Source of the DNA: GAS188 sp963794475
GTDB taxonomy: Bacteria; Pseudomonadota; Alphaproteobacteria; Rhizobiales; Beijerinckiaceae
Direction: 5' to 3'
Assembly (NCBI GenBank): GCA_963794475.1
Contig: CAWCDW010000002.1
Span: forward strand, 620,001 to 684,000
Length of the DNA stretch: 64,000 nucleotides
Each line of letters opens with the position of its first letter. Position 1 is the first letter of the stretch. The notes under the pieces were generated by a model. It ran no database searches. It saw nothing but the letters and a program-made list of their open reading frames with translations, and had not been told where the DNA came from. The translations under genes and the position numbers were made by a program. Of the stretch, positions 8,398 to 16,987 are shown one piece after another.

Positions 8398-9354
8398 ATG
8401 TCCGTCGACATCTTGTGCATCGGCGAGCCGCTTGCGGAGTTCAACGCGACGCGAGGCGACGGCGGCTATCTTTTCGGCTTTGGCGGCGACACCTCGAATG
8501 CAGCCATTGCGGCCGCGCGTCAGGGCGCCTGCGTCGGCTATGTGACCGCGCTCGGTGATGACGAGGCAGGGCATGCCTTTCGCGCGCTTTGGGCCCGCGA
8601 AGGCATCGATGCGAGCTGCGTGCGCACCGACCGCGACGCCGCGACCGGCATCTACTTCGTCTCGCATGGGGAGAGCGGGCACAGGTTTTCCTACCTGCGC
8701 AACGGATCGGCGGCGAGCCGGCTCACGCCGGACGACATTCCCTTCGCTCTTTTGCGTCGCGCCAAGGCCTTGCATGTGTCCGCAATCAGCCAAGCGATCT
8801 CGACATCGGCATGCGATGCGATATTCGCCGCGATCGAGGCCGCGCGAGCCGCGGGCGCGCTCGTCTCCTACGACAGCAATTTGCGCCTCAAGCTCTGGCC
8901 GCTCGCGAGAGCGCGCGCCATCATCCATGCGGCCATGGCTTCGTGCGACATTGCCCGCCCAGGCCTCGAGGATGCGCGCGAGCTCACGGGCCTGCGCGAA
9001 CCTGACGCGATCGCAGATTTCTATCTGCGCCTCGGCGCCCGCATCGTCGCTCTGACCCTCGGCCGCGATGGGGCGCTCGTGGCGACGCCGGACGAACGCC
9101 GCCGCGTCGCATCGATCGCGGTCGAGCCGATCGATGCGACCGGCGCGGGCGATTGCTTCGATGGCGCCTTCCTCGCCGAATATCTTTCGACCCACGATCC
9201 CTTCATCGCCGGCCGCTACGCCGCCGTCGCCGCGGCGCTCTCGACGCGGGGCTTTGGCGCCGTCGCGCCCATTCCAAAACGGGCCGAGGTCGAAGCCGCG
9301 CTGCGAGACGCCTCACCCTTCAGCAAAGCGCCAAAAAATAGCGAGGTCGCATGA
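8398..9354 (+). CDS. PfkB-family sugar kinase, KdgK-like
   Basis: A 318-residue ribokinase-fold kinase. The N-terminal GEPLAEFNATRG and the substrate motif FGFGGDTSNAAIAAARQG resemble 2-dehydro-3-deoxygluconate kinase, which makes KDPG for the Entner-Doudoroff pathway. The anion-hole and catalytic motif DATGAGDCF is at residues 246-254, with Asp252 as the base. Its last codons overlap the amidase start as ATGA, so the two genes are translationally coupled. Other hexulosonate or fructose kinases of the family cannot be excluded. Confidence 0.85.
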   Translation: MSVDILCIGEPLAEFNATRGDGGYLFGFGGDTSNAAIAAARQGACVGYVTALGDDEAGHAFRALWAREGIDASCVRTDRDAATGIYFVSHGESGHRFSYLRNGSAASRLTPDDIPFALLRRAKALHVSAISQAISTSACDAIFAAIEAARAAGALVSYDSNLRLKLWPLARARAIIHAAMASCDIARPGLEDARELTGLREPDAIADFYLRLGARIVALTLGRDGALVATPDERRRVASIAVEPIDATGAGDCFDGAFLAEYLSTHDPFIAGRYAAVAAALSTRGFGAVAPIPKRAEVEAALRDASPFSKAPKNSEVA

Positions 9355-10649
9355 CGAAATCCTCCCATCGCGAGCGGCTCGAGGCCGCTCTCTCGCGCAT
9401 CTCGGATCCGAAGGGCGAAGGCGCGCGCGCTTGCCTGACCCTCTATGCGCAAGAGGCGCGCGCGGCCGCCGACGCCGCCGATGAACGCAAGAAATTCGGC
9501 CGCGAGCTCGGCGCGCTCGACGGGCGCATCGTGACCATCAAGGATTTGTTCGATGTGAAAGGTGAGCCCACGCGCGCCGGCTCCAAAATTCACGAAAACT
9601 CTCCGCCCGCGACGCGGGACGCGCCGATCCTGCGCCGGCTGCGCGCCGCGGGCGCTGTCATCATCGCCAAGACCAACATGACCGAGTTCGCCTTCTCGGC
9701 GATGGGGATCAATCCGCACCACGGCACGCCCGGCAATCCGGCCGACCGCTCGCGCGTGCCGGGCGGTTCCTCCTCGGGCGCTGCGGTCGCCGCGGCCGAT
9801 GCCATGTGCGACATCGCCATCGGCACCGACACCGGCGGCTCGTGCCGCATTCCCGCAAGCCTCTGCGGTGTCATCGGCTACAAGCCCACGGCGCGCCTCG
9901 TGCCGAAGGAGGGCGCTTTTCCCCTCTCCTATACGCTTGATTCCATCGGCCCTTTGGCGACCTCCGTCACCGATTGCGCTCTCACCCATGAGGTGATGGC
10001 CGGCCACGAGGCCACGGCGCCCGTGCCGATGGGGCCTGCCGGGCTGCGGCTCGGCATCCTCTCAGGCTCGCTTCTTGACGAGCTCGATGCCACCGTGGGC
10101 AAGGCCTTCGAGACCACGCGAAAGCGGCTTGCCGAAGCGGGGGCGCGCTTGAGCGATTTTCGCACCTCGCGCCTCACCGAAATGCAGGCGGCAAACGCCA
10201 AAGGCGGGTTTTCGCCGGCCGAGGCCTTGTCCATTCACGGAGCTTATTTCGATGCCCGCAAGCGCGATTTCGATCAGCGCGTGTGGCAACGCATCGCCGC
10301 GGCGCGCTCCATGTCGGCTAGCGATTATGTGCACCTTGCGAGAGAGCGCTTGCGTCTCATCGCCGCTCTCGATGAGGAGATGCAAACGGTCGACGCCTTG
10401 ATCTTGCCGACCACGCCCAATGTCGCGCCGACAATCGCCGAGGCGAACGCGAGCGACGAGGCCTTCTTCATGCATAACGGGCGCGCCTTGCGCAACACGG
10501 CCTTCGCGAATTTCTTCGATTTATGCGCCATCTCGCTGCCGATGCCGACCGGCGGATTGCCGGCGGGACTCCAGCTCGTCGGGCGGGGCGGCGAGGATCG
10601 AAAGCTCTTCGCGATCGCCCGCGCGCTCGAGGCGACGCTGCACGGCTGA
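9351..10649 (+). CDS. Amidase-signature enzyme
   Basis: A 432-residue amidase-signature hydrolase. The Ser-cisSer-Lys triad is visible: Lys64 in TIKDLFD, the Ser-rich loop GGSSSGAA at about 138-145, and the nucleophile Ser164 in TDTGGSCRIP. The family includes amidases, GatA and allophanate or malonamate hydrolases. No GatB/C genes are nearby, so a role in tRNA amidation is unlikely. It is coupled to the sugar kinase by a 4-nt overlap, though a metabolic link between the two is not obvious. The substrate is unknown. Confidence 0.88.
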   Translation: MTKSSHRERLEAALSRISDPKGEGARACLTLYAQEARAAADAADERKKFGRELGALDGRIVTIKDLFDVKGEPTRAGSKIHENSPPATRDAPILRRLRAAGAVIIAKTNMTEFAFSAMGINPHHGTPGNPADRSRVPGGSSSGAAVAAADAMCDIAIGTDTGGSCRIPASLCGVIGYKPTARLVPKEGAFPLSYTLDSIGPLATSVTDCALTHEVMAGHEATAPVPMGPAGLRLGILSGSLLDELDATVGKAFETTRKRLAEAGARLSDFRTSRLTEMQAANAKGGFSPAEALSIHGAYFDARKRDFDQRVWQRIAAARSMSASDYVHLARERLRLIAALDEEMQTVDALILPTTPNVAPTIAEANASDEAFFMHNGRALRNTAFANFFDLCAISLPMPTGGLPAGLQLVGRGGEDRKLFAIARALEATLHG

Positions 10650-10733
10650 GGCGGTTCTTGCTGGCCCTCAGAGCTTTGCGAACAGTTGGCGTATGATGCC
10701 GGCCCTTGCGGAGAATGCTGTCGAGAGGTCCCG

Positions 10734-11339
10734 ATGACGAGCCAAGACTTCACCTTGCGTGACGACCCGTTCGCGCTCTTCGCCGAATGGCTGAAGGAGG
10801 CCGAGGAGAGCGAGCCCAACGATCCGACCGCGATGGCGCTCGCGAGCGTGGACGAGAACGGCCTTCCCGATGTGCGCATGATCCTGCTCAAGGGCCATGA
10901 CGAACGCGGCTTCGTCTTCTACACCAATTTCGAAAGCGCCAAGGGGCGCGAATTGGCGGGGCAACCCAGGGCCGCGGCCGTCTTCCATTGGAAGAGCCTG
11001 CGGCGTCAGGTACGCGTGCGCGGCCCCGTCACCCGCGTGAGCGAGGACGAGGCCGACACCTATTTCAACTCCCGCCATTTGCAGTCGCGGCTTGGCGCTT
11101 GCGCGTCCGATCAGTCCCGACCGCTCGCCGATCGCACGACGCTCGAAACGCGGGTGAAGGAGATTGCGGCGCGTTATCCGGATGGCAAGGTGCCGCGGCC
11201 GGCGCATTGGTCAGGGTATCGCATCGTGCCGGTCGCGATCGAGTTTTGGCAGGACGGTGCCTTTCGCTTGCACGATCGCGTCCAATTTGCGCGTGGCGCC
11301 CCCGGCGAGCCTTGGAAACGTCAGCGGCTTTATCCGTGA
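10734..11339 (+). CDS. pdxH: Pyridoxine/pyridoxamine 5'-phosphate oxidase
   Basis: A 201-residue FMN enzyme that oxidises pyridoxine or pyridoxamine 5'-phosphate to pyridoxal 5'-phosphate, the last salvage step for PLP. Family motifs are VDENGLPDVRMILLKG, GFVFYTNFESAKG, AAVFHWKSLRRQVRV, ASDQS and the C-terminal WKRQRLYP. Length is normal. The start at 10734 follows GAGAGG with a 6-nt spacing. It lies 84 bp after the amidase on the same strand and may be read with it. Confidence 0.96.
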   Translation: MTSQDFTLRDDPFALFAEWLKEAEESEPNDPTAMALASVDENGLPDVRMILLKGHDERGFVFYTNFESAKGRELAGQPRAAAVFHWKSLRRQVRVRGPVTRVSEDEADTYFNSRHLQSRLGACASDQSRPLADRTTLETRVKEIAARYPDGKVPRPAHWSGYRIVPVAIEFWQDGAFRLHDRVQFARGAPGEPWKRQRLYP

Positions 11340-11399
11340 CGCCCGATTTCGTGTAAGCTTCGGGCGGAAAAACAGCGAAGCACGAAAGCGCGACTCAAG

Positions 11400-12149
11400 A
11401 TGGCGACACGGGAGAATGACCGCAGGGTTCTTTTGCTCACCGGGGCTTCGCGCGGCATCGGCCATGCGACGGTGAAGCGTTTCTCTGCCGCGGGATGGCG
11501 GGTCATCACCTGCTCACGTCATCCTTTTCCGGGCGAGGATTGCCCTTGGGAGATGGGCCCGGAGGATCATGTGCAGATCGATCTCGGCGACGCCGCCAAT
11601 ACGCAGGAGATGATCGAGGAGATTCGCACGCGGCTGCCGATGGGCAAGCTCGACGCTCTCGTTAACAACGCGGCGATCTCACCGAAGCGGCCGGGCGGCG
11701 CGCGCTTGGGCATGCTCGACACGAGCCTCAAGGATTGGCAAGCCGTCTTCCAGGTGAACTTCTTCGCGCCGATGCTTCTCGCGCGCGGCTTGATGGGCGA
11801 GCTCGAAGCGGCGAAGGGATCGATCGTGAATGTGTCCTCGATCGCCGGCTCGCGCGTGCATCCCTTCGCGGGCTCGGCCTATGCCACCTCCAAGGCCGCG
11901 CTTGCCGCCCTCACGCGCGAGATGGCTACGGATTTCGGCCCTCTCGGGGTGCGGGTGAACTCCATCTCGCCCGGCGAGATCGAGACCTCGATCCTCTCGC
12001 CGGGAACCGAGAAGCTCATCGAGCAAATCCCCTTGCATCAACTCGGCCAGCCGGACGAGGTCGCGAAAGCGATCTATTTCCTGTGCTCGGATGCGAGCTC
12101 GTACGTGAATGGCGCCGAGCTGCATATCAATGGCGGCCAACATGTCTGA
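11400..12149 (+). CDS. SDR-family NAD(P)-dependent oxidoreductase
   Basis: A 249-residue classical short-chain dehydrogenase. The cofactor glycine motif TGASRGIG is at residues 14-21, NNAAIS follows, the catalytic serine lies in NVSSIAGS (146-147), and the YxxxK pair is Tyr161 and Lys165 in SAYATSKAAL. The C-terminus GAELHINGGQHV is typical. The substrate is unknown. It starts a tight plus-strand cluster with the NUDIX and TIGR02301 genes. Confidence 0.9.
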   Translation: MATRENDRRVLLLTGASRGIGHATVKRFSAAGWRVITCSRHPFPGEDCPWEMGPEDHVQIDLGDAANTQEMIEEIRTRLPMGKLDALVNNAAISPKRPGGARLGMLDTSLKDWQAVFQVNFFAPMLLARGLMGELEAAKGSIVNVSSIAGSRVHPFAGSAYATSKAALAALTREMATDFGPLGVRVNSISPGEIETSILSPGTEKLIEQIPLHQLGQPDEVAKAIYFLCSDASSYVNGAELHINGGQHV

Positions 12150-12225
12150 CCCGAGCCCGCGAAAAGCGCCCGCGCGCGGGATGCCCAAGGGCGCGAGCCT
12201 TGCCGCGACGGAGCCGATGCCGTGA
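12142..12225 (+). CDS. Possible 27-residue ORF bridging SDR and NUDIX genes
   Basis: An ATG at 12142 lies inside the last codons of the SDR gene, and the frame ends in a TGA that overlaps the GTG start of the NUDIX gene. It encodes 27 residues rich in Pro, Ala and basic amino acids. It could simply keep ribosomes moving to the GTG start. The composition gives no sign of a real domain, and the ribosome-binding site is weak. Confidence 0.2.
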   Translation: MSDPSPRKAPARGMPKGASLAATEPMP

Positions 12226-12683
12226 CGCGCCGCGCCTACCCGAAGCATCCTTTGCTTGCCGCATCGCTCGCCGTGATCCGCGAAGGGCGCATCCTGCTCG
12301 CGACCCGCACCAAGCCGCCGGCTCAAGGCTTGTTCTCGCTCCCGGGCGGGCTCGTCGAAGCCGGAGAGACGCTCGAGGAGGCCGCCTTGCGCGAGCTCGA
12401 GGAGGAAGTCGGCGTCATGGCCTCGATCGTCGGCTTCAACGATCATGTCGAGGTGATCGACCGCGACGAGGACGGGCAGGTCGCGCGTCACTTCGTCATT
12501 GCCTCCTTCGTGGCGAGCTGGGTGAGCGGCCGCGGCACGCCGAGCGCCGAAGCCGGCCGGGTGATCTGGGCGAGGCCGGATGAGATCGACGGACTGCCCA
12601 CGACGCGGGGCCTTTCGCGTATCGCCACGCGCGCCTTTCAGGTGCTGGAAGCCAACATCGCGGCCGGCCGTTCCGGCGCATGA
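12222..12683 (+). CDS. NUDIX hydrolase
   Basis: A 153-residue nucleoside-diphosphate-linked hydrolase. The complete 23-residue Nudix box runs from about residue 44 (GGLVEAGETLEE) to residue 66 (RELEEEVG), including the metal-binding REXXEE core. It is most like the MutT/ADP-ribose group, but the substrate cannot be set from sequence. The start is GTG at 12222; no in-frame ATG gives a better N-terminus, and TRRAYPKHPLLAAS matches relatives. The stop overlaps the ATG of the next gene (ATGA). Confidence 0.9.
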   Translation: MTRRAYPKHPLLAASLAVIREGRILLATRTKPPAQGLFSLPGGLVEAGETLEEAALRELEEEVGVMASIVGFNDHVEVIDRDEDGQVARHFVIASFVASWVSGRGTPSAEAGRVIWARPDEIDGLPTTRGLSRIATRAFQVLEANIAAGRSGA

Positions 12684-13168
12684 ACACGCGTCTGTCCCGG
12701 GCGAGCGGCGAGGCTTCGCGGCGGGCCGGGCACCGCGGGCGCCTCGTCATGGCCGTCGCGCTCGCCGCCGTCTCGTTGCCGGCGGTGCTTCTGCCCGCGG
12801 GAGGCGTGGCCGCTTTAGCTGCTCCGGCCCCTTCCCCGCCACCACCGCCCCCGCAGGCACCGCCCCAGCCCTATGACGGCCAGCTCTTGCGCTTGTCGGA
12901 GATCCTTGGCGCCTTGTCCTATCTCACCTCGATTTGCGATGCGGCGCAGAGGGACCCTTTCCGGGCGCAGATGCAGGCGCTCATCGACGCGGAGGCGAAC
13001 ACCTCGCCGCGGCGCGAGGAATTCGCGGGCGCTTATAACCGCGGTTATCGGGGGCTTGCCTCCACCTATGCGCGCTGCACCGACAATGCGCGCGCCTTGA
13101 TCCGACGCTTCCGCGACGAAGGCGTCTCCATTACGCGCCAAGTGCGCAATCTGTATGGCGGAGGCTGA
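12680..13168 (+). CDS. TIGR02301 family secreted protein
   Basis: A 162-residue protein with a long basic N-region, a hydrophobic core (about 23-48) and a signal-peptidase-like site, then a proline-rich linker (APSPPPPPPQAPPQP). The mature part has the TIGR02301 pattern LLRLSEILGALSYLTSIC, MQALIDAEA and FNRGYRGL-like AYNRGYRGLA, with two cysteines that could pair. This family is confined largely to Alphaproteobacteria and has no known function. It is coupled to the NUDIX gene by a 4-nt overlap, a pairing that recurs in Rhizobiales as far as I know. Confidence 0.85.
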   Translation: MNTRLSRASGEASRRAGHRGRLVMAVALAAVSLPAVLLPAGGVAALAAPAPSPPPPPPQAPPQPYDGQLLRLSEILGALSYLTSICDAAQRDPFRAQMQALIDAEANTSPRREEFAGAYNRGYRGLASTYARCTDNARALIRRFRDEGVSITRQVRNLYGGG

Positions 13169-13179
13169 CTGCCGATGTT

Positions 13180-14238
13180 TCAGAGCCGCTGCATTTCGTG
13201 CGGCTTGCGGTCCGCGCTGGGTTCCGGCGCCGCGCCGGCGAGCCCGAAGGCCTCGGCGATCAGCTCATAGGATCTTCGTCTCGCGCGATGCTCATGCACG
13301 ATCGTCACGATCATCACTTCGCTCGCGCCATATTCGCTCGCTACCGCTTCGATGCCCTGGCGCACGGTTTCGGGCGAGCCGAAGACGAGGCGCCGACCGG
13401 CCGGAGAAGCATCCTTGGAGCCCGCCCGCTCCTCGAGCGACACGAGCGCCTCCTCGACACACGGCACGGCGATCGGCGTTCCCGAGCGGAGCGCGAGCGA
13501 CGCCAGGCGCCAGCTTGCCGACAGGCGCCAGGCCTCTTCGTCCGAGGCGGCGCAGATCGCCGATACGGCGATCGCCGAGCAGGATTCGGGACATCGGGCC
13601 GACGGCTGAAACTGGGAGCGATACTCTGCCATGATGGCCGTGCCGCCCGGGTTGATGAAGTCCGCGAACATATAGGGCAGCCCTTGGTCGGCGGCCCAGG
13701 TGCCGCTTTGCGGGGATGAGCCGAGAAGCCACATTTGCGGCACCTCCGGCCTGCCGGGAAGCGTCGCGGCCAGCGCAGCGAAAGGATGGTCCGCCGGCAG
13801 CGTACCCTCGAAATATCCCATGAGCTCGGCGAGCTGTTGGGGAAAATCATCGGGGGCGAGCGTGCGACGATCGCGTTGCAACGCGTAAGCCGTTCGCTGA
13901 TCGCTGCCCGGCGCCCTCCCGAGGCCGAGATCGATCCGTCCGGGGTGCATGCCGGCGAGCATGCTGAAGCTCTCGGCGACTTTCAGCGGGCTGTAATGGG
14001 GGAGCATCACCCCGCCGCTGCCGACGCGCATCTTTTCAGTCGCTTCCGCGATCGGACCGATGAGAACCTCCGGGCTCGCGCAGGCAAGCATCGGCGTCGC
14101 ATGATGCTCGGCCACCCAATAGCGACAAAAGCCGAGCCGGTCGGCGAGCCTTGCGAGGTCAAGCGAGTTGCGCAACGCATCGCCCCCGCTTGACCCTTGC
14201 GGGATCGGCGCCTGGTCGAGGACGCTGAGGCGGAGCAT
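13180..14238 (-). CDS. LLM-class flavin-dependent oxidoreductase
   Basis: A 352-residue luciferase-like monooxygenase of the single-component MsnO8/YhbW-type group. Characteristic blocks are RLSVLDQAPIPQG, YWVAEHHATPMLACASPEVL, VGSGGVMLPHYSPLKVAE and LGLGRAPGSDQRTA. These enzymes bind reduced FMN and act on varied substrates. The start at 14238 has AAAGG 5-7 nt upstream; an ATG at 14250 would add four residues. The gene converges with the TIGR02301 gene (11-bp gap). Confidence 0.88.
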   Translation of the reverse strand: MLRLSVLDQAPIPQGSSGGDALRNSLDLARLADRLGFCRYWVAEHHATPMLACASPEVLIGPIAEATEKMRVGSGGVMLPHYSPLKVAESFSMLAGMHPGRIDLGLGRAPGSDQRTAYALQRDRRTLAPDDFPQQLAELMGYFEGTLPADHPFAALAATLPGRPEVPQMWLLGSSPQSGTWAADQGLPYMFADFINPGGTAIMAEYRSQFQPSARCPESCSAIAVSAICAASDEEAWRLSASWRLASLALRSGTPIAVPCVEEALVSLEERAGSKDASPAGRRLVFGSPETVRQGIEAVASEYGASEVMIVTIVHEHRARRRSYELIAEAFGLAGAAPEPSADRKPHEMQRL

Positions 14239-14457
14239 TGAGCCTTTCATTCCGCACGGAGATGGCGTGGATCGCGGCCATCCGCAATGGCTGGAAACCG
14301 CTTTCTCGGCGCGCTTGGCGCCGCGCTGTCGCGGGATGACGTGGGGCAGCGCATTGGCCCTGGAGCGATCTCCCTGACCTGAAAACAGGTATTTTCCTTC
14401 GCGATATCCTCCAAAATCGACCGAACCGAGAGCAAAATCGCGCGACCGCGCGCCCCG

Positions 14458-14472
14458 TTAACCGCGAGTCAA
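14458..14472. promoter_or_regulatory. CtrA-like site upstream of the cell-wall hydrolase
   Basis: TTAA-N7-TCAA, one base away from the CtrA consensus TTAA-N7-TTAA. It lies about 120 bp upstream of a peptidoglycan hydrolase gene, a class often under cell-cycle control. A single near-match is weak evidence. The rest of the 352-bp spacer 14239-14590 holds no gene that I can support. Confidence 0.25.
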
Positions 14473-14590
14473 CGCTGTTTCTCTCATATGGTCGCGATTC
14501 TCCATCGCGCAGCGGCGCGAAGGGGTGGCGCTTGGGCGATTTGTCGCGATCGTCCTTCAGCTTTCGTCGGAGAGCGTGAGGCCCGGTCGT

Positions 14591-15852
14591 ATGCGTGGTG
14601 AGTTCTCGGGCTTGCGGTGGGCCTGCGCGACGATCGCGCCGTGGTGCCTCGCGAGCGGGCTCCTGATGTCCTTCACCGCCTCGGCCGACGTCGAGGCAGG
14701 CGCGGGCGGAAGCCGCGCCATCCGCGAGGTCGACCAACCGCGGCCCTCCTATTTCGTGGCCGGCCCCGGCACTGCCGATCTCGCCATGTTGACGACGCCC
14801 GAGATCGCCGTGAACCGCTTGCGAGCGCCCTGGCTCACACCGCCGTCGGATACCGCGTTGAACGATGCCCCGCGCGGCGATGCGCCCCGCATGGAGCTGA
14901 AGCATGGCGTGCACGGGTTTCCGACCGTGGAACGGGCGATGAAGGGAGATCCCCTCATCCAGCTCAGGGCGGGGGTTTGGCAAGGCTCCGGCCGCGACCG
15001 GGAGATCGCCGCGGCGAGTTTCGGCAAGCTCAACTCTTCTCCCGCCGACGAGCGGCTTTCCTTCGAGCCCGGCGACCCCTGGACCAATCAGCTCGTCGGC
15101 TCGACGAGCTTCGTCGGCTGGACCATCGAGGACGGCGCCACGGCTCCCGCGCCGCGCGGCGCCTTCACCTCGGCGGCCGACATGGTGTCGGCGACGACAC
15201 GCGCCAAATTGACCGCCAGCAACCCCGACGGCTCGACCCCCGCGGTGCCTCGCGCAGTCCGGCTTTCGTCCACCACGCCCGTCCCCCCGATTCGACGCCG
15301 ATCGAGATCGCCGCCGTGCCGGTCTCCTTCCCCGAAGCCGCCTCGTTCACCTCGCACGAGCTCGCCAAGGACAAGGGCGTCACGACGGCACGCAAGGAAG
15401 AGGGCGAAAAGCCGAATTACGCCGAGCTCGTCGCTCCCGATCATATGGGCCGCGAGGAGCGTTGCCTCGCCGAAGCCGTGTATTTCGAGGCGCGAAGCGA
15501 GCCTGAGGCGGGTCAGGCCGCCGTCGCGCAGGTCGTGTTGAATCGAGTCAAGAGCGGGCTTTACCCCACATCGATCTGCGGCGTCGTGTATCAAAACCGT
15601 GATCGCTATCTCGGGTGCCAATTCACCTTTGCCTGCGAAGGCAAATCGCTGCGCGTCACGGAGCCGGATGCCTGGGCTCGCGCGACGAAGACCGCCATGA
15701 ATGTGCTCAAGGGCGACACCTACCTCGCCAAGGTCGGCGATTCCCTGAACTACCACGCGAATTATGTTCGTCCGGGGTGGGCGCGGTATTTGCAGCGCAC
15801 CAGCGTCATCGGTCACCACATCTTCTACAAGCCGCGAGACACCGACGGCTAG
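14591..15852 (+). pseudogene. SleB-family cell wall hydrolase, frameshifted at a C run
   Basis: Two frames together encode one Rhizobiales-type cell wall hydrolase. The first frame has a signal peptide (MRGEFSGLRWACATIAPWCL onward) and a periplasmic linker ending in SNPDGSTPAVPRAV. The second begins with DSTPIEIAAVPVSFPEA and contains the complete Hydrolase_2/SleB domain, including EERCLAEAVYFEARSEPE, VVLNRVKSGLYP and YHANYVRPGWA. The frame changes at a run of six C at 15283-15288; a seventh C would restore one frame. This is either a base-calling or assembly error, a true knockout, or a slippage switch. A GTG start at 14525 is possible. The product would cleave peptidoglycan. Confidence 0.75.
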
Positions 15853-15991
15853 GCCAGCGGGTCGACTGCTTCGCGGTGAGGGTGCCGTAACGGTGCGGGC
15901 GGCTTTCGACGCATCGGCGATTTGTCATCCTTCGCGCTCGCGTCTACGAGAGAGGCAAAGGCGCCCACGCCGGCATCTCGAGGAGCAGCGA

Positions 15992-16975
15992 ATGCAGTTC
16001 AAGGCCATCCTGGTCGAGAAGACGGATGCGGGCCAAAGCATCGCTTTGAAGGAGCTTGGGCTCGACGCCCTCATGGAGGGCGACGTGCTCGTGCGCGTCA
16101 GTCACTCGACCGTGAATTACAAGGACGGACTCGCGCTTACCGGCAAGGCGCCCGTGGTGCGCCGTTTTCCCATGGTCCCCGGCATCGATCTCGCGGGCGT
16201 CGTCGAGAGCTCGAGCCATGCAGATTGGCGGCCGGGCGATGCCGTCATCCTGAATGGCTGGGGGCTCGGCGAGACGCATTTCGGCGGTTATGCCGGCTAC
16301 GCGCGCGTCAAGGGCGAATGGCTCGTGCCCTTGCCGAAGAATTTCACCCCTGCCCAGGCGATGGCGATCGGCACGGCCGGATACACGGCGATGCTCTGCG
16401 TGCTGGCGCTCGAAAAGCACGGGCTCACCCCCACAGAAGGGCCGGTCGTCGTCACCGGAGCCGCCGGCGGCGTGGGATCGGTCGCGATCGCCCTTCTCGC
16501 CAAGCGCGGTTGGCATGTCATCGCCTCCACAGGGCGCCCTGAGGAGAAAGCCTATCTCGAACGGCTCGGCGCTGCGCAGGTCATCGATCGCAAAGAGCTC
16601 TCGGAGAAGGGCCGCCCGCTGGGAAAGGAACGCTGGATCGCGGGCATAGACAGCGTCGGCTCGCACACGCTCGTGAACGTCCTCGCAATGACCCAATATG
16701 GCGGCGCGGTCGCCGCCTGCGGTCTCGCTCAGGGCATGGATCTGCCGGGCTCCGTCGCGCCCTTCATCTTGCGCGGCGTCGCGCTTCTGGGCGTCGACAG
16801 CGTGATGGCAAAGAAGCCTCGCCGCATCGAGGCCTGGGAGCGGCTCGCGCGCGACCTTGATGTCGCCAAGCTCGAGGCCATGACGAGCACCATACCGATC
16901 GAAGACGTCATCGCCGCGGGGGCGGCCATCCTCGCCGGCAAGCTGCGCGGCCGCACCGTGGTCCGCATCGCCTGA
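15992..16975 (+). CDS. acuI: Acryloyl-CoA reductase (AcuI/YhdH family)
   Basis: A 327-residue medium-chain dehydrogenase/reductase of the YhdH/AcuI group, which reduces acryloyl-CoA to propionyl-CoA with NADPH and so removes a toxic electrophile. Motifs are MQFKAILVEK, STVNYKDGLALTGKAPVV, FPMVPGIDLAGVV, GTAGYTAMLCV and the nucleotide-binding VTGAAGGVGSVAIALLA. No zinc ligands are seen, as expected. The start follows AGGAG with a 6-nt spacing. It is 12 bp upstream of the M20 hydrolase and probably in one operon with it. Confidence 0.9.
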   Translation: MQFKAILVEKTDAGQSIALKELGLDALMEGDVLVRVSHSTVNYKDGLALTGKAPVVRRFPMVPGIDLAGVVESSSHADWRPGDAVILNGWGLGETHFGGYAGYARVKGEWLVPLPKNFTPAQAMAIGTAGYTAMLCVLALEKHGLTPTEGPVVVTGAAGGVGSVAIALLAKRGWHVIASTGRPEEKAYLERLGAAQVIDRKELSEKGRPLGKERWIAGIDSVGSHTLVNVLAMTQYGGAVAACGLAQGMDLPGSVAPFILRGVALLGVDSVMAKKPRRIEAWERLARDLDVAKLEAMTSTIPIEDVIAAGAAILAGKLRGRTVVRIA

Positions 16976-16987
16976 CCCCAGAGAGCT

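Noticed and set aside
14617..15240. N-terminal part of the second frame of the SleB gene read as a continuous protein
   Set aside because: The composition is Arg/His-rich, typical of a shadow. The real N-terminal half is in the other frame, so a frameshift is the better reading.
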